Assembly: GCA_011319805.1 (NCBI GenBank)
Contig: SJRY01000263.1
Span: 496,001 to 560,000 of the forward strand
DNA: 64,000 bases
Direction: 5' to 3'
DNA from: Macrocybe gigantea
Lineage: Eukaryota > Basidiomycota > Agaricomycetes > Agaricales > Callistosporiaceae
In this document: positions 12,795 through 23,364 of the stretch, in pieces
How positions within the stretch are numbered: position 1 is the stretch's first letter
Layout of the letters: every line of letters begins with the position of its first letter
Translations under genes and position numbers: made by a program
The notes under the pieces: model-generated
The model's input: only the letters and a program-made list of their open reading frames with translations
What the model was told of the DNA's origin: nothing
Database searches by the model: none

Positions 12795-14963
12795 TTAGAT
12801 GTAATCCCAGCGTATTAGGTTGAATACATACCACTCCTCAGAATTGAGCTCTGCTGGTTTGTAGGCAGAGAATGTGAAGCTTTTACCGGTGAAACTTCCG
12901 GGGTTAAAGACGTGGCAACCAGTGTACGTTACTTTATATTTTTCATACTTGTCAGCTAGGACAAGCTAGGAAGAATGTGAGATCAGATCGCATAGAGTTA
13001 ATGAACGAAGTCACTCACAACAGTCGGAATCGGATATAAGCGAAGCGCATGATCATAGTCTGAAAGTGTTGGTTGGATATTTATCGTGAACGGTGACAGA
13101 TGTGCTTGATCTAAGATCGACTGAACAACCTGCCGGGATTCAATCAAGTATTGTTCATGGTGTCCTGGGAGAAAGGCTCACAAATCGTTTCAGACCATCG
13201 CTGTCGACGTCCGGCTTGATGCCAACGATGTTGCGCAAAATACGAGCCATCAAGTCATCCCTAAAGACGACAATCTCCTGGTCACAAAACTTGATCCGAC
13301 AAGGATTCGTCCCAAAGTGAATCTTCGGTATTTTTGCTTTTAGTTTGGCGACGAACGACGCCAAAACAGGCTTTTTGGGAAGTGTAGCATTGATCGTGAT
13401 ATCGAGAGGACCAGGTATAAACACAAAGTAAGTCGTTCGGAGAATCGAAGGATAAGATGAGATGAGATCAGCCAGCATGTCGAAATTTTCTGTGCCGATA
13501 AATATCGTGATCCCTTAGAAAAATATGTTACGAACCTTGATATCGCTGGATATCCCGCACATTGCCATGTGTGAGTGACCGGCTAGTGAAATTGCCACAA
13601 AAGACAACCACTTTGGGTATGAAGCTGTTTTCTATGCAATTATCGAACATTTGCTGGAGACCAATGAGTGTGCGAGGATGATCAAGCCAGACGTCCGACA
13701 GAAAGAAAAAGTGGAGGTCAGATAATTCTTCTCGAACGCGCACTGATAATTTCGACTGGAAGATGCTCAGGTAAGAATAATGAAGAGAGATCGACTCACT
13801 CACATCTTCTAACAGGGATGTCGATCCTTTTCCCAAAAAGTCGATATGACCATATACCGAGCTGCGTATTCGAATGAGGTTTCAGCCCCATTGCTGCAAC
13901 CTGACTGGAGATAAAAGATAAATACCGAGAGGTGTGTCTCGGTTCACATGGAGGTTGTCCGACAGCGATAATCTCTAATGTAGCATTTTCCGTGTATTCC
14001 CCCTCTACTAAGGCAAAACACCCTTCAGTGAAGAAGCCAACACCAGGTTCATCCTACATGACGGTCAATTAATTCGTGCGACGATTTTCCAGACCAACAA
14101 CACACCAATTTAGAAAAATCTAACTCGACGCTCCCATCCGAATCTTCCAGGCAAACCTTTCCTTCCTTATTATGATACAGCATCCCCAGCAGTAAGAATC
14201 TTTCACCAGCTCTACCGAGGAGTTGCTTAGTGGATTTTAGCTGCATTTTAACGGGGCTTTGAGTATAGCGCGACGGAATAACAATCTGAAAGAAGAATGA
14301 ATACTTGCAGTAACTAGTTTCTCATGATCTCTCGATGGAAGCGTTGAAGGTGCAAAATGCTCGTTGCGTAAGATGCACTGCTTAATGATATCGAGTCGGT
14401 TGCGAGCGGCGTTTACGCGTGATTCGGGGCCTCCGGACATGGACAAAGTTGCGGCAGCTCTGATGGCATCGGTGTACGTTCCATTGGCAGGGCAGGCACA
14501 CCTACTTCTGGAAAGTCCCCAATTCTGGCGACCAGTTCCAAAGGGGCATCTCAAATGCATTTATAAAAAATAAATGGTTGTCAGGATCCAGGAGCTCTTT
14601 ATCTTCTTCTGCGGCTTGTCCTGGGTTTTGTAAAGAGTCGTAGACGCGTCTCAAGACGTCGACGGATACTTTCATGGTCGCATCTGTATGTAGCGGTCGC
14701 GGATCAATAAGTACTGTACAATGATGAAAGATATACGCGCCATCTTGCTTGCTATACTCCACGGCAAGCGCTTCGAGGCCTGAATCGATCTCTTTCTCTG
14801 AAAAATCATGCTGATCGAGAATAGCTTCCACGAGTTGCAACGCGTCGGGCCCCAAGGAGTAGCTGAATTTCCGAAAGATCTGATTGGAGTTCAGGTATCT
14901 GGCGGGTTCTATGCCAAAATAAACGAGCACCTTTAGAATCTTCCGTTGGCGCGCATCAGCCAT
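12795..14963 (-). CDS. DPB2: DNA polymerase epsilon subunit B
   Basis: Second-largest, non-catalytic subunit of the leading-strand replicase; links Pol epsilon to the CMG helicase. Starts [17 protein letters not shown], a fold typical of the Dpb2 N-terminal domain. The exon join [17 protein letters not shown] leads to [20 protein letters not shown] and [15 protein letters not shown]. The OB-fold part follows: [19 protein letters not shown] and [20 protein letters not shown]. The inactive phosphodiesterase part contains [18 protein letters not shown] and [13 protein letters not shown], then [20 protein letters not shown] and [19 protein letters not shown]. The C-terminal piece includes CHVFNPGSF and [11 protein letters not shown], ending IRWDYI. 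Metal ligands of the phosphodiesterase fold are degenerate, as known for the family. Head-to-head with the PHAF1-family gene (110 bp). Confidence 0.93.
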
Positions 14964-15073
14964 AGGATACGATGTGCGACTTGCTCAACGGAGGTTTATA
15001 AACCTGCCACAACACGTGGTCAGAAAGACCCAAATATGATCATTGACTCGTATAGCCTTGAACATAAACGACC
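14964..15073. promoter_or_regulatory. 110-bp bidirectional promoter DPB2/PHAF1-like
   Basis: The whole interval between two divergent start codons; both transcripts must initiate here or nearby. Confidence 0.45.
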
Positions 15074-16589
15074 ATGTTCTCTACGCTGGATGTCGATATA
15101 CGACCTGGTAGAGGCCTCGGAAGATTCGAAATTGGTTCTAACCTAGCTTGTTATTGTCAGTCCTTCAGCCTTATCGACTACGTCTTCAGGTTCATCCCTC
15201 TGGACGGTTTTGGATTTGTTGCGCCAGCTACAGCACCTATTCCCCCAAGTCGACATTAAATATGACCCAGACGCGTCGGCAACCACACCGATCATCTTGC
15301 ACCTGCGACCGCATCTTGATCTCCTCTTCTCTGGTACCCATCAACGCCTACACACCATATGTCTGCGGAGACTACGCGATTCTAACCCCCCTGTCACCCT
15401 ACGTTACCAAGACATTATTCTTTCTTCCAACGTAGAAATCTTGAGGCGGGTTAGTGTCAGTCGCGCATTCGGGCCTACATATCCAGGTGATGAGCTGCGT
15501 TACCCAGGCGTGTGGTTCAGTTTCGAGGAGGATGGCATTGGCGATGGGTTGAAGTCTACCGACAGGCTCGACAGACTCAAGAAGTGAAGCGGGTCTTCAT
15601 CACTCAAAAAGCCGATGATGGTCAGGATCTCGATGCGTTAGACGAGGTACTCGAGTGTCCTGTCATGGACGGTGAAATCAAACATGCTGTTATCAAGGTT
15701 TGTTCGCGAACGTCACCGCAGTTTCCCTCTAAGGCTTGTGTCTAGATTCATGATGGAATTATTCTGCATTTTTACCCAACCTCGTCCAAACCACTGCATC
15801 TGCGTCTCGGCGAGACGACTGCACAAGATCTGATGATAGACCTTGGGCCACCACCTCGTACCCATTACAAGGAAGACGAACGAATGACCATTCATTCTAC
15901 AGAGAAAGATGTTGACGGCAGCCAAGACACGGACTGTAAGTTGTTTGCATGCCGACCTCGCATCTGACAATGGAACTCGCCTCAGATTTCTACAATTACT
16001 TCCAGCATGGACTGGACTTTCTCATTTCAGGTTCTGATCACATACTCAAGAAGGTCATCGTTCATACGAACGTGGTTCGTAGCTGTTGCTGCTTCTTGGG
16101 CCTACCGTTATTGATATGTGGGGAATTCTCTTTCGCCTTGTAGCCCGGTACTCCGCTTTTCCAGCGCTACAAACGGTGCAATTGGGAGATAGAGGGAAAA
16201 CCAGAGGATGATGAAGATGGTGAGCAGAGTGGTTCCAAACTAGGGAAACATGATAACCGACCGTTTATAGATACTCCACCGCGCAAAAAGTTCTACGACA
16301 GGGTACGTGCAAATCGTTCCACTCACACGGACGTAGCTTCCTAACATGCGTGTCTTAGTTCGAAACAATAAGCCACTTTCTCAGTCCGCACGAGCCTCCG
16401 CCATCTATGTTACTAGACAGAACCGATGAGGAGGAAGATCTTGCGCTGCCTAATGCTACCACTCGACGTGAGTCACGCCAATTCCCTGAAGGTTGACAGC
16501 TTGGCTAAAACATTAAAGTGTTTGGTTATGACGGAGTCGTCCTAGAGGTGTCAGCATCATCCCAAGTAGTCTCCGTCACTCTATTTTAG
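15074..16589 (+). CDS. PHAF1 / UPF0183 (C16orf70) family protein
   Basis: The animal orthologue PHAF1 binds phosphoinositides with BCAS3 at the phagophore during autophagy; its role in fungi is inferred. Starts MFSTLDVDIRPGRGLGRFEIG. Intron 15135-15189 (55 nt) joins this to SSLWTVLDLLRQLQHLFPQ. Then ILHLRPHLDLLFSGTHQRL, SRAFGPTYPGDELRYPG and VWFSFEEDGIGDGLK. The later half has EVKRVFITQKADDG, LRLGETTAQDLMIDLG-like text, FYNYFQHGLDFLISGSDH followed by KKVIVHTNV (family motif NYF..G.DiLfd....vkKfvLHTN), and ends EVSASSQVVSVTLF. Between DRLDR and TQEVKRVF, near 15575, the frame changes although the protein continues without a gap. This fits one missing A, though splice variants through the motif cannot be wholly excluded. 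Converges on the exonuclease gene. Confidence 0.85.
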
Positions 16590-16748
16590 CAATAAGAACT
16601 AGACAAGTTGCATAAAGTCTATATCTGCGAGAAAGCATCCTTCGACCGCATTTGGGACAGAGACTGAGGTGGATCGTTGGATTGGTATCAAGATGATGTG
16701 GACGGTATAAATGTTACGACGTTTGTAGGTACAGTAAACACAAATGAA

Positions 16749-18581
16749 TCATGAATTTTCTTTTGTTTTTGATGTCGGTTTCGATTTGTCTTTGAGATAC
16801 CATTTGATGAGATTCAGAGTGGCGAGTGCGTCCTCTGCAGAGGAGTGACCGACTGTGCCGTCACCAGCTTGGATTGTGATACCGAGATTCTCGCGTACCC
16901 TAACAAGGATTTTGCACACGTCAACAGGCTGATCCAGATGAAGGCGAAGGTGAACGTACAGATCCTTGAGCGACCTGCGATATGGTGCGCCGGCCCGATG
17001 GGGAAAAAGAATGGACGTATCGACACAGTTATGATGGACGATTCGGAGTGCTTTTAGATCATTTTCAAGTGCATGTCCGACCAGTATAGTTTCCTTGCTC
17101 AAGAGGGAGTCCAATGCCTTTCTGATAGAATCGAGAGAGAGCAAAGCCTTGGATTGAATTTCGGGTGTTATCCCAGAAAACCGTGTAATGTAATCGCTGA
17201 TCTGGCGTTTTAGTTGACTGAAAGACGGAACAAGTCAAGCACACGCACATAACCTCAACACCTTCATCCATCTTGACGGGTTGGTCGAAAACCTCTTTAC
17301 CGGCACCATCTACCACAGAGACACGGGCAATGCGCGAGCCACCCGTTGTATATATCATCTCACAATCGAGAGCAACAACATCCAAAGCAGACTTGACCTG
17401 ATCGCCCGGTAGCAGATATGAAAAAGCATGGCGAGAATGAAGAATCTCCGCTTTTGAGTCGTAAAAGACATGAGGTCCATGTGTGCAACCGTCTCCGTCC
17501 ATAGAGCGCGAACAGCAATTGTAAATCCGAGTTCGTGCTCCTGAATGGAGAATTGGTCATAATCTGGCAAGAAAGTATAACACAAAGGACAAATTACCAT
17601 TGATCGTGGTGTAGTACAGTCTTCCCCAGTGATATACACATTCCTCCGCCTCTTCCCTGCGCTTGACCATGAACGGTTGGCTACAGCGTTCGCATTTCGC
17701 CACCTTGCCTTCCAAACTGGGCTCGTCGCTGCCCGGTCCTTCAGGGATCTCAATCACGTATCCCCACTTCACTAAATCCTCCTTGGAATGAATGTATGGC
17801 TCCAGGGCATTGCGAGTAAGGTGAAAGTTATCAAGCGAGCTGCGGACCTCGGCACGAGCAGTAAGCTCTCCCTCAGTGCCAACAGAGGGATGGGATACGG
17901 AGTCAGGAGTGGGTCGGCGTTTCAGCGCCGCAACAGACTGGATGACTGCCTGGAAAAGCTATAGCAGAGATGGAATTAGAGAATGGACGTCCTCACATTC
18001 CGATAGGTCAATTTGCTGGACTTGGCGTAAATTTCCTCTTCTTGCTTGAGGGCGTGCTCAGATGCGATGCTCGGTTTGGCAGACAAAATCTTTCCGTAGA
18101 GCACGGTGAAATGGTCGAATAGTGTTTTCAGCATCGCCTTTGGAACTGGATCAATTTGGCTAGAAGTACTGTGAACGAGCGGGCAACAAACCTGTCGCAC
18201 TGGTAATGGAACCTGCGATTGAGCTGGATTGATCCGGAGGACTGGAACGCCATTCTACACTCTGGATGAGCGAATATCTGAGAAATATTGCAGGCGACAT
18301 ACGGTGGTTTGAGATGCAGAAGGGGTAGGAGGTTTCGGACGGCGGTCGGTCTTCTGGACTTTCCTCGGTGGCTCAGCTGGCGACGATGGCTGTGTGAGGG
18401 ATGGTACGGGGCGTTTAGATGGTACGGTGGGCGAGACCGTTGAGACTGGCAGCTCCACTGGGATGTTGAGCGGTTGAACGGCAGGGAGGTCATTGCTGTG
18501 GGAGAAAATGCATGGCGAGCGAGTGCAGCTATCCTTTGCGGGGCAAGGGAGCGAGCGGAACAGACCAAGTGAGGAGAACAT
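16749..18581 (-). CDS. REXO1/REX3-like DEDDh RNA 3'-5' exonuclease
   Basis: Trims 3' ends of structured RNAs (rRNA, snRNA, RNase MRP RNA) in the nucleus. The N-terminus MFSSLGLFRSLPCPAKD is followed by a Cys/His cluster (CTRSPCIFSH) seen in REXO1/REX3 proteins, then a Pro/Ser-rich linker with a basic PPRKVQKTDRRPK patch. A zinc-ribbon-like CERCSQPF and ECVYHWGRL piece precedes the nuclease. Catalytic motifs: VVALDCEMIYTTGG (D and E), HALENDLKAL (D) and HSSAEDALATLN (H and D), so all DEDDh residues are present. The exon join VE|ISDYITRFSGITPE uses a 3' site at ACGCCAG. Ends SKTKENS. Divergent from LAG1 by 375 bp. Whether it is the REX1 or REX3 orthologue is not decided. Confidence 0.88.
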
Positions 18582-18956
18582 GATTGCTGCTCATCGATGT
18601 TAGCGGTGAGTCCCAATCTGGGAAAACATGTGACCAAGGGACCCAACGTTTTTACGCGCAGCATTGATGATGGTGCCCTGCGCAGGGTCCTGCCATTCTG
18701 CGCGTCCCCTGCGAACACTCTTCCCATCGTACCATAATGTCTCAAAAATCGCCCAAACCTCGAAAACGAGCGGCGTCGTTGAAGCCGTCGACCAACATCG
18801 AGTGTGTCGTCCTGATTGAGCGTGATGACCCCGCTTCGGCTGCTGACGATATTATGATCATTCTGCGACAGAAATGATCCAACGCACCACCTCACAGGCC
18901 CATTTTTACCCCAGACGTAGGATACCATAACGTCTCTTATAATAATTTTATTCTTC
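18582..18956. promoter_or_regulatory. Divergent intergenic region, exonuclease/LAG1
   Basis: 375 bp between two start codons. A long open frame on the minus strand crosses it, but it is rich in rare residues, resembles nothing I know and overlaps the exonuclease start, so I treat it as chance. No RNA gene or repeat seen. Confidence 0.45.
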
Positions 18957-20543
18957 ATGCTAATTCCCGCCAGACCGCTTGGTTCCTCGACTCCGGAAAG
19001 GAGTGCTTCCCCCGTCTACGTCAACGGCCGACATGTTCCACACCACGTCAGTGTCTCGCCTTGGTTGCGTTGGGCGGTCCAGCCCGGTGCGTTATTGACT
19101 CACTTCTACCCCGGACGCAGACTAACACCTGCTCCGCGTTAGCATCCGCATTCAAACTACTCCTCGTGCCTGTCATCTTGTACCTCAATTGGGAGGTGCT
19201 TTCGCCTTATGTCTCACCTGGAATACCAAATCCCTTTGCGTGCTTCTTTCTTTTGTCAAACAAGACGTCCACGAGCACACCCGAGCAGCCACGATATGCA
19301 AAGAGTTACCTAGACCTTGTGTTCATAGCATATCATGTGGTTTTCTTCTCACTTATCCGCCAGCTTGTCACCGTCAATTTGTTCAGACCGGTAGCGCGGT
19401 TCTTCAGGATCCGGAAGGAGGCCAAGTTGGATCGCTTTGGCGAACAAGGTTACGCCCTCTTGTATTTCGTGATATTCGGAGCTTGGGGATTCGTGCGTCT
19501 TGTCCTTGGCTCCAAGAGCGCCTGTTAATTATGAAAATGCGCAGCGCATCATGTCTCAACTCCCAACATGGTGGTATAGAACAGAATATTTTTGGATCGG
19601 TAGGCAACATGTTGGATCGCTCCCTAGCTGAACCTAATCACGTTTGCAGATTACCCACACTGGGACATGATCCCCGAACTGAAACGATACTATTTAATGC
19701 AAATGTCTTATTGGTGTCAGCAATTGCTTGTTCTGATACTCGGTCTCGAAAAGCCAAGAAAGGATTATCACGAACTTGTTGCGCACCACTTTGTCACGCT
19801 GTGGCTGGTCGGGTAGGCATCTGTAGTTCAAACCCTCAGCACGATATTGACGAAAAGTCATTTACTAGGTGGAGCTATTTAGTCAACCTCACGATCATTG
19901 GCAACGCTGTCTTCATGAGTATGGATATACCCGATGTATTTTTAGCCGTAAGACTTTTTCCTGAGGCCACCTTTTCATGCTAACATACGCCTCTTCTCTA
20001 GTTCTCGAAGCTGCTCAACTATATTCAATGGGAGCGGGCCAAAGTCTACGCATTCGTCTTTTTCATTTTCGTTTGGACGTACGTGATTCCATTTCATTGC
20101 CATAGTACAACTAAAATTTGGTTATAGATATTTCCGTCATTATCTGAACTTCCGGATCCTGTGGTCGGTGTGGTACGAATTCCACCTCATTCCGTAAGCT
20201 CATGTCATCTCCAAGACCATGCCTTCGGCTGATCATCCATTTCGAAAGAGAAACCTCTAAACGATGGGCAGCTGCCGACGGTGTATATCTAGTTCCCTGG
20301 ATGCGATATCAAGTATTCGCACCGCTCGTCCTTTTGCAGCTTTTGAACGTATTTTGGTATTACTTGATGATGCGCATACTTTACAGGTCAGTTTACTCCT
20401 GCATCCGTAACCCTCCTAGTATGCTACCCATTTGACTTACCCCCCATCTTCTTCCCCGTAGAGCGTTGACTTCTGACAAGGCCGGCGATGAACGTTCAGA
20501 TGAAGAAGATGAAGGGGAAGATGACGAAAAGAAGAAAGATTGA
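18957..20543 (+). CDS. LAG1: Ceramide synthase (Lag1/TLC domain)
   Basis: Acylates sphinganine or phytosphingosine with acyl-CoA in the ER. Exon 1 (MLIPARPLGSSTPER...WLRWAVQP) joins to SAFKLLLVPVILYLNWEVL through an intron starting GTGCGTTATT. The TLC domain contains KSYLDLVFIAYHVVFFS, then, across introns, MSQLPTWWYRTEYFW, DYPHWDMIPELKRYYLM, the catalytic Lag motif YHELVAHHFVTLWLVG with the essential His pair, and GNAVFMSMDIPDVFLA...LNYIQWERAKVYAF. Multiple membrane segments are evident. The C-terminus is acidic (DEEDEGEDDEKKKD); KKKD fits a dilysine ER-retrieval signal. Convergent with the Gfd2-like gene, 144 bp between stops. Confidence 0.95.
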
Positions 20544-20687
20544 GAAACTATTTCGCTGGTCGACGATGTCACGCCGCTCGTAGATAAAATCGGTTACCGG
20601 AGACGACATATCCTCGCTATACATCTGCGCCTAATATACAACGAAAGCCACACAAGAGAAGACGAATACCTGAACGGGATGTGAACG

Positions 20688-22262
20688 CTACTTGTTCATT
20701 GGAGGCAGCACTCCCTCTTCATCGGAATAATCGCTGTCTTCTTCGAATGGTTTGAATTGGACTTGGACGCTGTGCGGCTTGGTGCGGTCAGGCCATCTCT
20801 TCTCTCTTTGCGCGTCGACAGGATCACCGCTTGCCATCGACATCATTGCCTGCAATGTATACTGTCGACATGCGTCAGAGAAAAACATCAAAAGAAAGAT
20901 GAAGACGGACATATGCGTCATTTCCGGCATTGTGGAGATATAAAGTGGGTATCTGAAGAAGGTTGCAGGTTTGACCGAGGGATCTGCGAGTGCCTACGCC
21001 GACCCCTTCGAGAGCCCCGAACAGATCAGAAGTGTCTACGACGTATAGGCCTGAATGAGGCATCGCATCTGGCAAAACATATGATAAACCGTCCAAAGTA
21101 AGGCCGACTGCGGATGATTTGAGGTATCTAGATTATGGTCAGGTGAACTCTGAAACAGCGAACAGGCTCGGAACACTCGCTTTATGTCCTGGTTGTTGTC
21201 ATGGAACACGAGGAACAGAGGCCCGTCTTGGGACAGCTGACTGAAAAGCTCTTGGATTTTGGATTTCAGATGGGATTTCTTGATCAGCTCGCTTGTGCCA
21301 AAATTGTAGTTCTGCAGACGGCCAGACTTGTCAAGAGCATTACGAAGAGCAAAGGATAGAAGCAACGCACGTATCGGTGTTCTGGCACATATTTCGAATT
21401 GCGGTATTTCTGGTTCTCGTCAATGATCCAATGGCCATGCTTCTGAAATTCTTCTCCGTTCTTCCAAGTCACGTAACGCCACCCAAACTCAGTCAAAACT
21501 GTATGCTCTAATTCCCAGGCCTCAAAGTCAAGAGAACACCATGCGCCGGATTTTTCGGCCCAGAAAGCTCGGATGCGTTCAAAAATATCCCTACGGGACG
21601 TGAGCGCCTGATTGGAGCCTTTTAGGCGCTTGTTGTTCTTATCGATTTGCTGTGGACGGCATCGTTTAGATGGTGGTCCTAGACGAAAGCAATATATATA
21701 TGGACTGACCTTGAGAGCCTGGCGCAAAGAACCACCGTCAGGATAGACCATGGGAAACACACTACGCAGGTTGGACTCGGTGAGCAGACAGTCGGAATAA
21801 GGGAGTGGAATGGTCTCTTTTGTCAGCTGCATCGCGTGGAGCCAGTATCTAACATAGTCGACCTGAGCTGAAGAGAACAATAGACGCGATTCGCCGCTCT
21901 CAAACGTGCCTTCGAGGACGGGTCAGATGCCCGTCACGTTGGAATCTTGGAAAGTAACATCTACATACCCATGTAGAGCTGGACGCCTTTTACACCTTGA
22001 ACGTGGAGTGGGTGGTCTGGGTGTACGAGGCAATCGTGCGCTATGAGGACGCGTCAAGATTGTCTCGTTGGATAGGTGGAAAGGGCGCTGACCCAGGATG
22101 GCCTTGAGGGGACGGGCATCTTCTTGGTTCGGCAATGCTTGGTGCCTGCGATGTAATATTACAATCAAGCTGTTTATCGACGAAAGACGCGTCGATGAGG
22201 ACGGACCACTCGAACCAAATGTCGGTGTAGCGATAATAGCCAGTGATGATGGACGTGGACAT
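20688..22262 (-). CDS. Gfd2/YDR514C-like protein with RNase H-fold (DEDD-type) domain
   Basis: Yeast Gfd2 is linked to mRNA export with Dbp5; the domain resembles DEDD exonucleases but activity is unproven. Starts MSTSIITGYYRYTDIWFEW; a splice then joins to ALPNQEDARPLKAILGQRP and SAQVDYVRYWLHAMQLTK. The nuclease-like domain begins CSLDFEAWELEHTVLTEFG (the D-x-E of motif I), continues WRYVTWKNGEEFQKHGHW, YVPEHRY, and FALRNALDKSGRLQNYNFGT, then LFLVFHDNNQDIKRVF (motif II Asp), LYVVDTSDLF, and RRSLGQTCNLLQI with HNAGNDAYYTLQAMMSM (motif III Asp). Four acidic positions appear intact, so activity is possible. Acidic end FEEDSDYSDEEGVLPPMNK. Head-to-head with the centromeric histone gene (78 bp). 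Confidence 0.8.
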
Positions 22263-22340
22263 GATCTAAGCGGGGTTGGCTTCCTATTTTGGACACTGTG
22301 GTCCCTTTGGTTCGACTTGCCTGCTACCTTCTTCGCTCCC
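22263..22340. promoter_or_regulatory. 78-bp bidirectional promoter, Gfd2-like/CENP-A
   Basis: Entire interval between the two start codons. A cell-cycle-controlled histone gene would have to share this space with the Gfd2-like gene. No canonical histone-promoter motif recognised. Confidence 0.45.
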
Positions 22341-23062
22341 ATGGCCCAGCAGACTCAGCGCCGCGGTGCGGGCTCCTCGAAGCGCAGGGCACCCGCAACG
22401 CACTCTGACCCACCCACACCAGCCACGAAGCGCACAAAGACCGCCACCGCGCGCAAGAGCACCGGCGGCCGCCCACCGCGGCAGTCCAACGTGTCCGTAC
22501 AAAGTGCACAAGGTTGACACCACGCGTCTTCGCGTCTGCCCTCAGTCTGCTCTCAAAATCAGCCATGCTAATGCGCTCTCATTTTCAGGTGCACCCAGTT
22601 CTGCTGCGCGTAGGAAGCCACACCGGTATCGTCCCGGAACGGTGGCATTGCGCGAAATTCGAAAATATCAAAAGAGCACTGATTTGTTGATACGAAAGCT
22701 ACCTTTCTCCCGCGTGGTACGCAGCCATCCTTGGCTCCTACTTTGCTGTGACTCCTTTAACCAATGTGGAAGTAGGTTCGGGAAATTGCACAGGACATGA
22801 TTACAGACGAGAACGATTACAGCACCGCAGGGCTTCGCTGGCAGAGCTCGGCTATTCTCGCTCTGCAGGAAGCTACTGAAGCATACCTTGTCCATTTATT
22901 CGAAGATGCGTATGTGGCGGACCAGCTCTTTTGTCACATTTTCAAACCACGTCTCACTCTCGCAGAAACCTTTGCGCGATACACGCAAAGAGAGTAACCC
23001 TCATGACGCGTGATATACAACTCGCTCGGCGGCTACGCGGTCCCTGGGGAGGTCTGGCATAA
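22341..23062 (+). CDS. CSE4: Centromeric histone H3 variant CENP-A (Cse4/Cnp1)
   Basis: Replaces H3 in centromeric nucleosomes and seeds the kinetochore. Four exons (22341-22512, 22589-22716, 22776-22909, 22966-23062) give 176 residues. The tail is longer than in H3, and about 36 residues in holds [13 protein letters not shown], close to the canonical H3 tail around Lys9. The fold begins [18 protein letters not shown] and continues [23 protein letters not shown] features: loop 1 is expanded ([16 protein letters not shown], about 8 residues longer than H3) and has the LRWQ seen in Cse4; the C-terminal tail is extended and hydrophobic (GPWGGLA) where CENP-C binds CENP-A. Helix alpha2 reads [17 protein letters not shown] and the end of the fold [19 protein letters not shown]. 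Reading straight through the last intron would give a false C-terminus. A canonical H3 is excluded by loop 1 and tail. Confidence 0.93.
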
Positions 23063-23364
23063 TTGTGTTTATTTTTTTTTTTATTGGTGCTCAAGGCTCT
23101 CCAAGAGAATGAGAGGTGATAATGTCACTGCGTTGAATGTAGGATATGTAGTTGATGGCATCTATAGAGATTATTTGTCACTCCGTTAATCCTTTTCGCC
23201 CCTCTGCGTTCTGTCAAAAGAGAGAAATAAGCACAACATCGCAGAGAACGGCAGAAAAGAGAAATTGTGGTCATATTAGATCAAGAACGACTCAGGAGGA
23301 CCCATCCAGCCTTGTAAAGCATTGTGGGGATCCCTCGCCACCACTATTGTTTTCATCCCACATC
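23063..23364. other. Convergent 3' intergenic region, CENP-A/COX18
   Basis: About 300 bp holding both 3' UTRs. A T-rich run at about 23,070-23,085 lies just past the CENP-A stop. No gene seen. Confidence 0.5.

Noticed and set aside
18128..18958. 276-codon open frame on the minus strand between the exonuclease and LAG1
   Set aside because: It overlaps the exonuclease first exon in another frame, has Arg/Cys/His-rich text with no motif, and crosses the LAG1 promoter.
22860..22997. Alternative CENP-A C-terminus reading [14 protein letters not shown]
   Set aside because: This is read-through of the last intron; splicing restores the histone-fold text [15 protein letters not shown].
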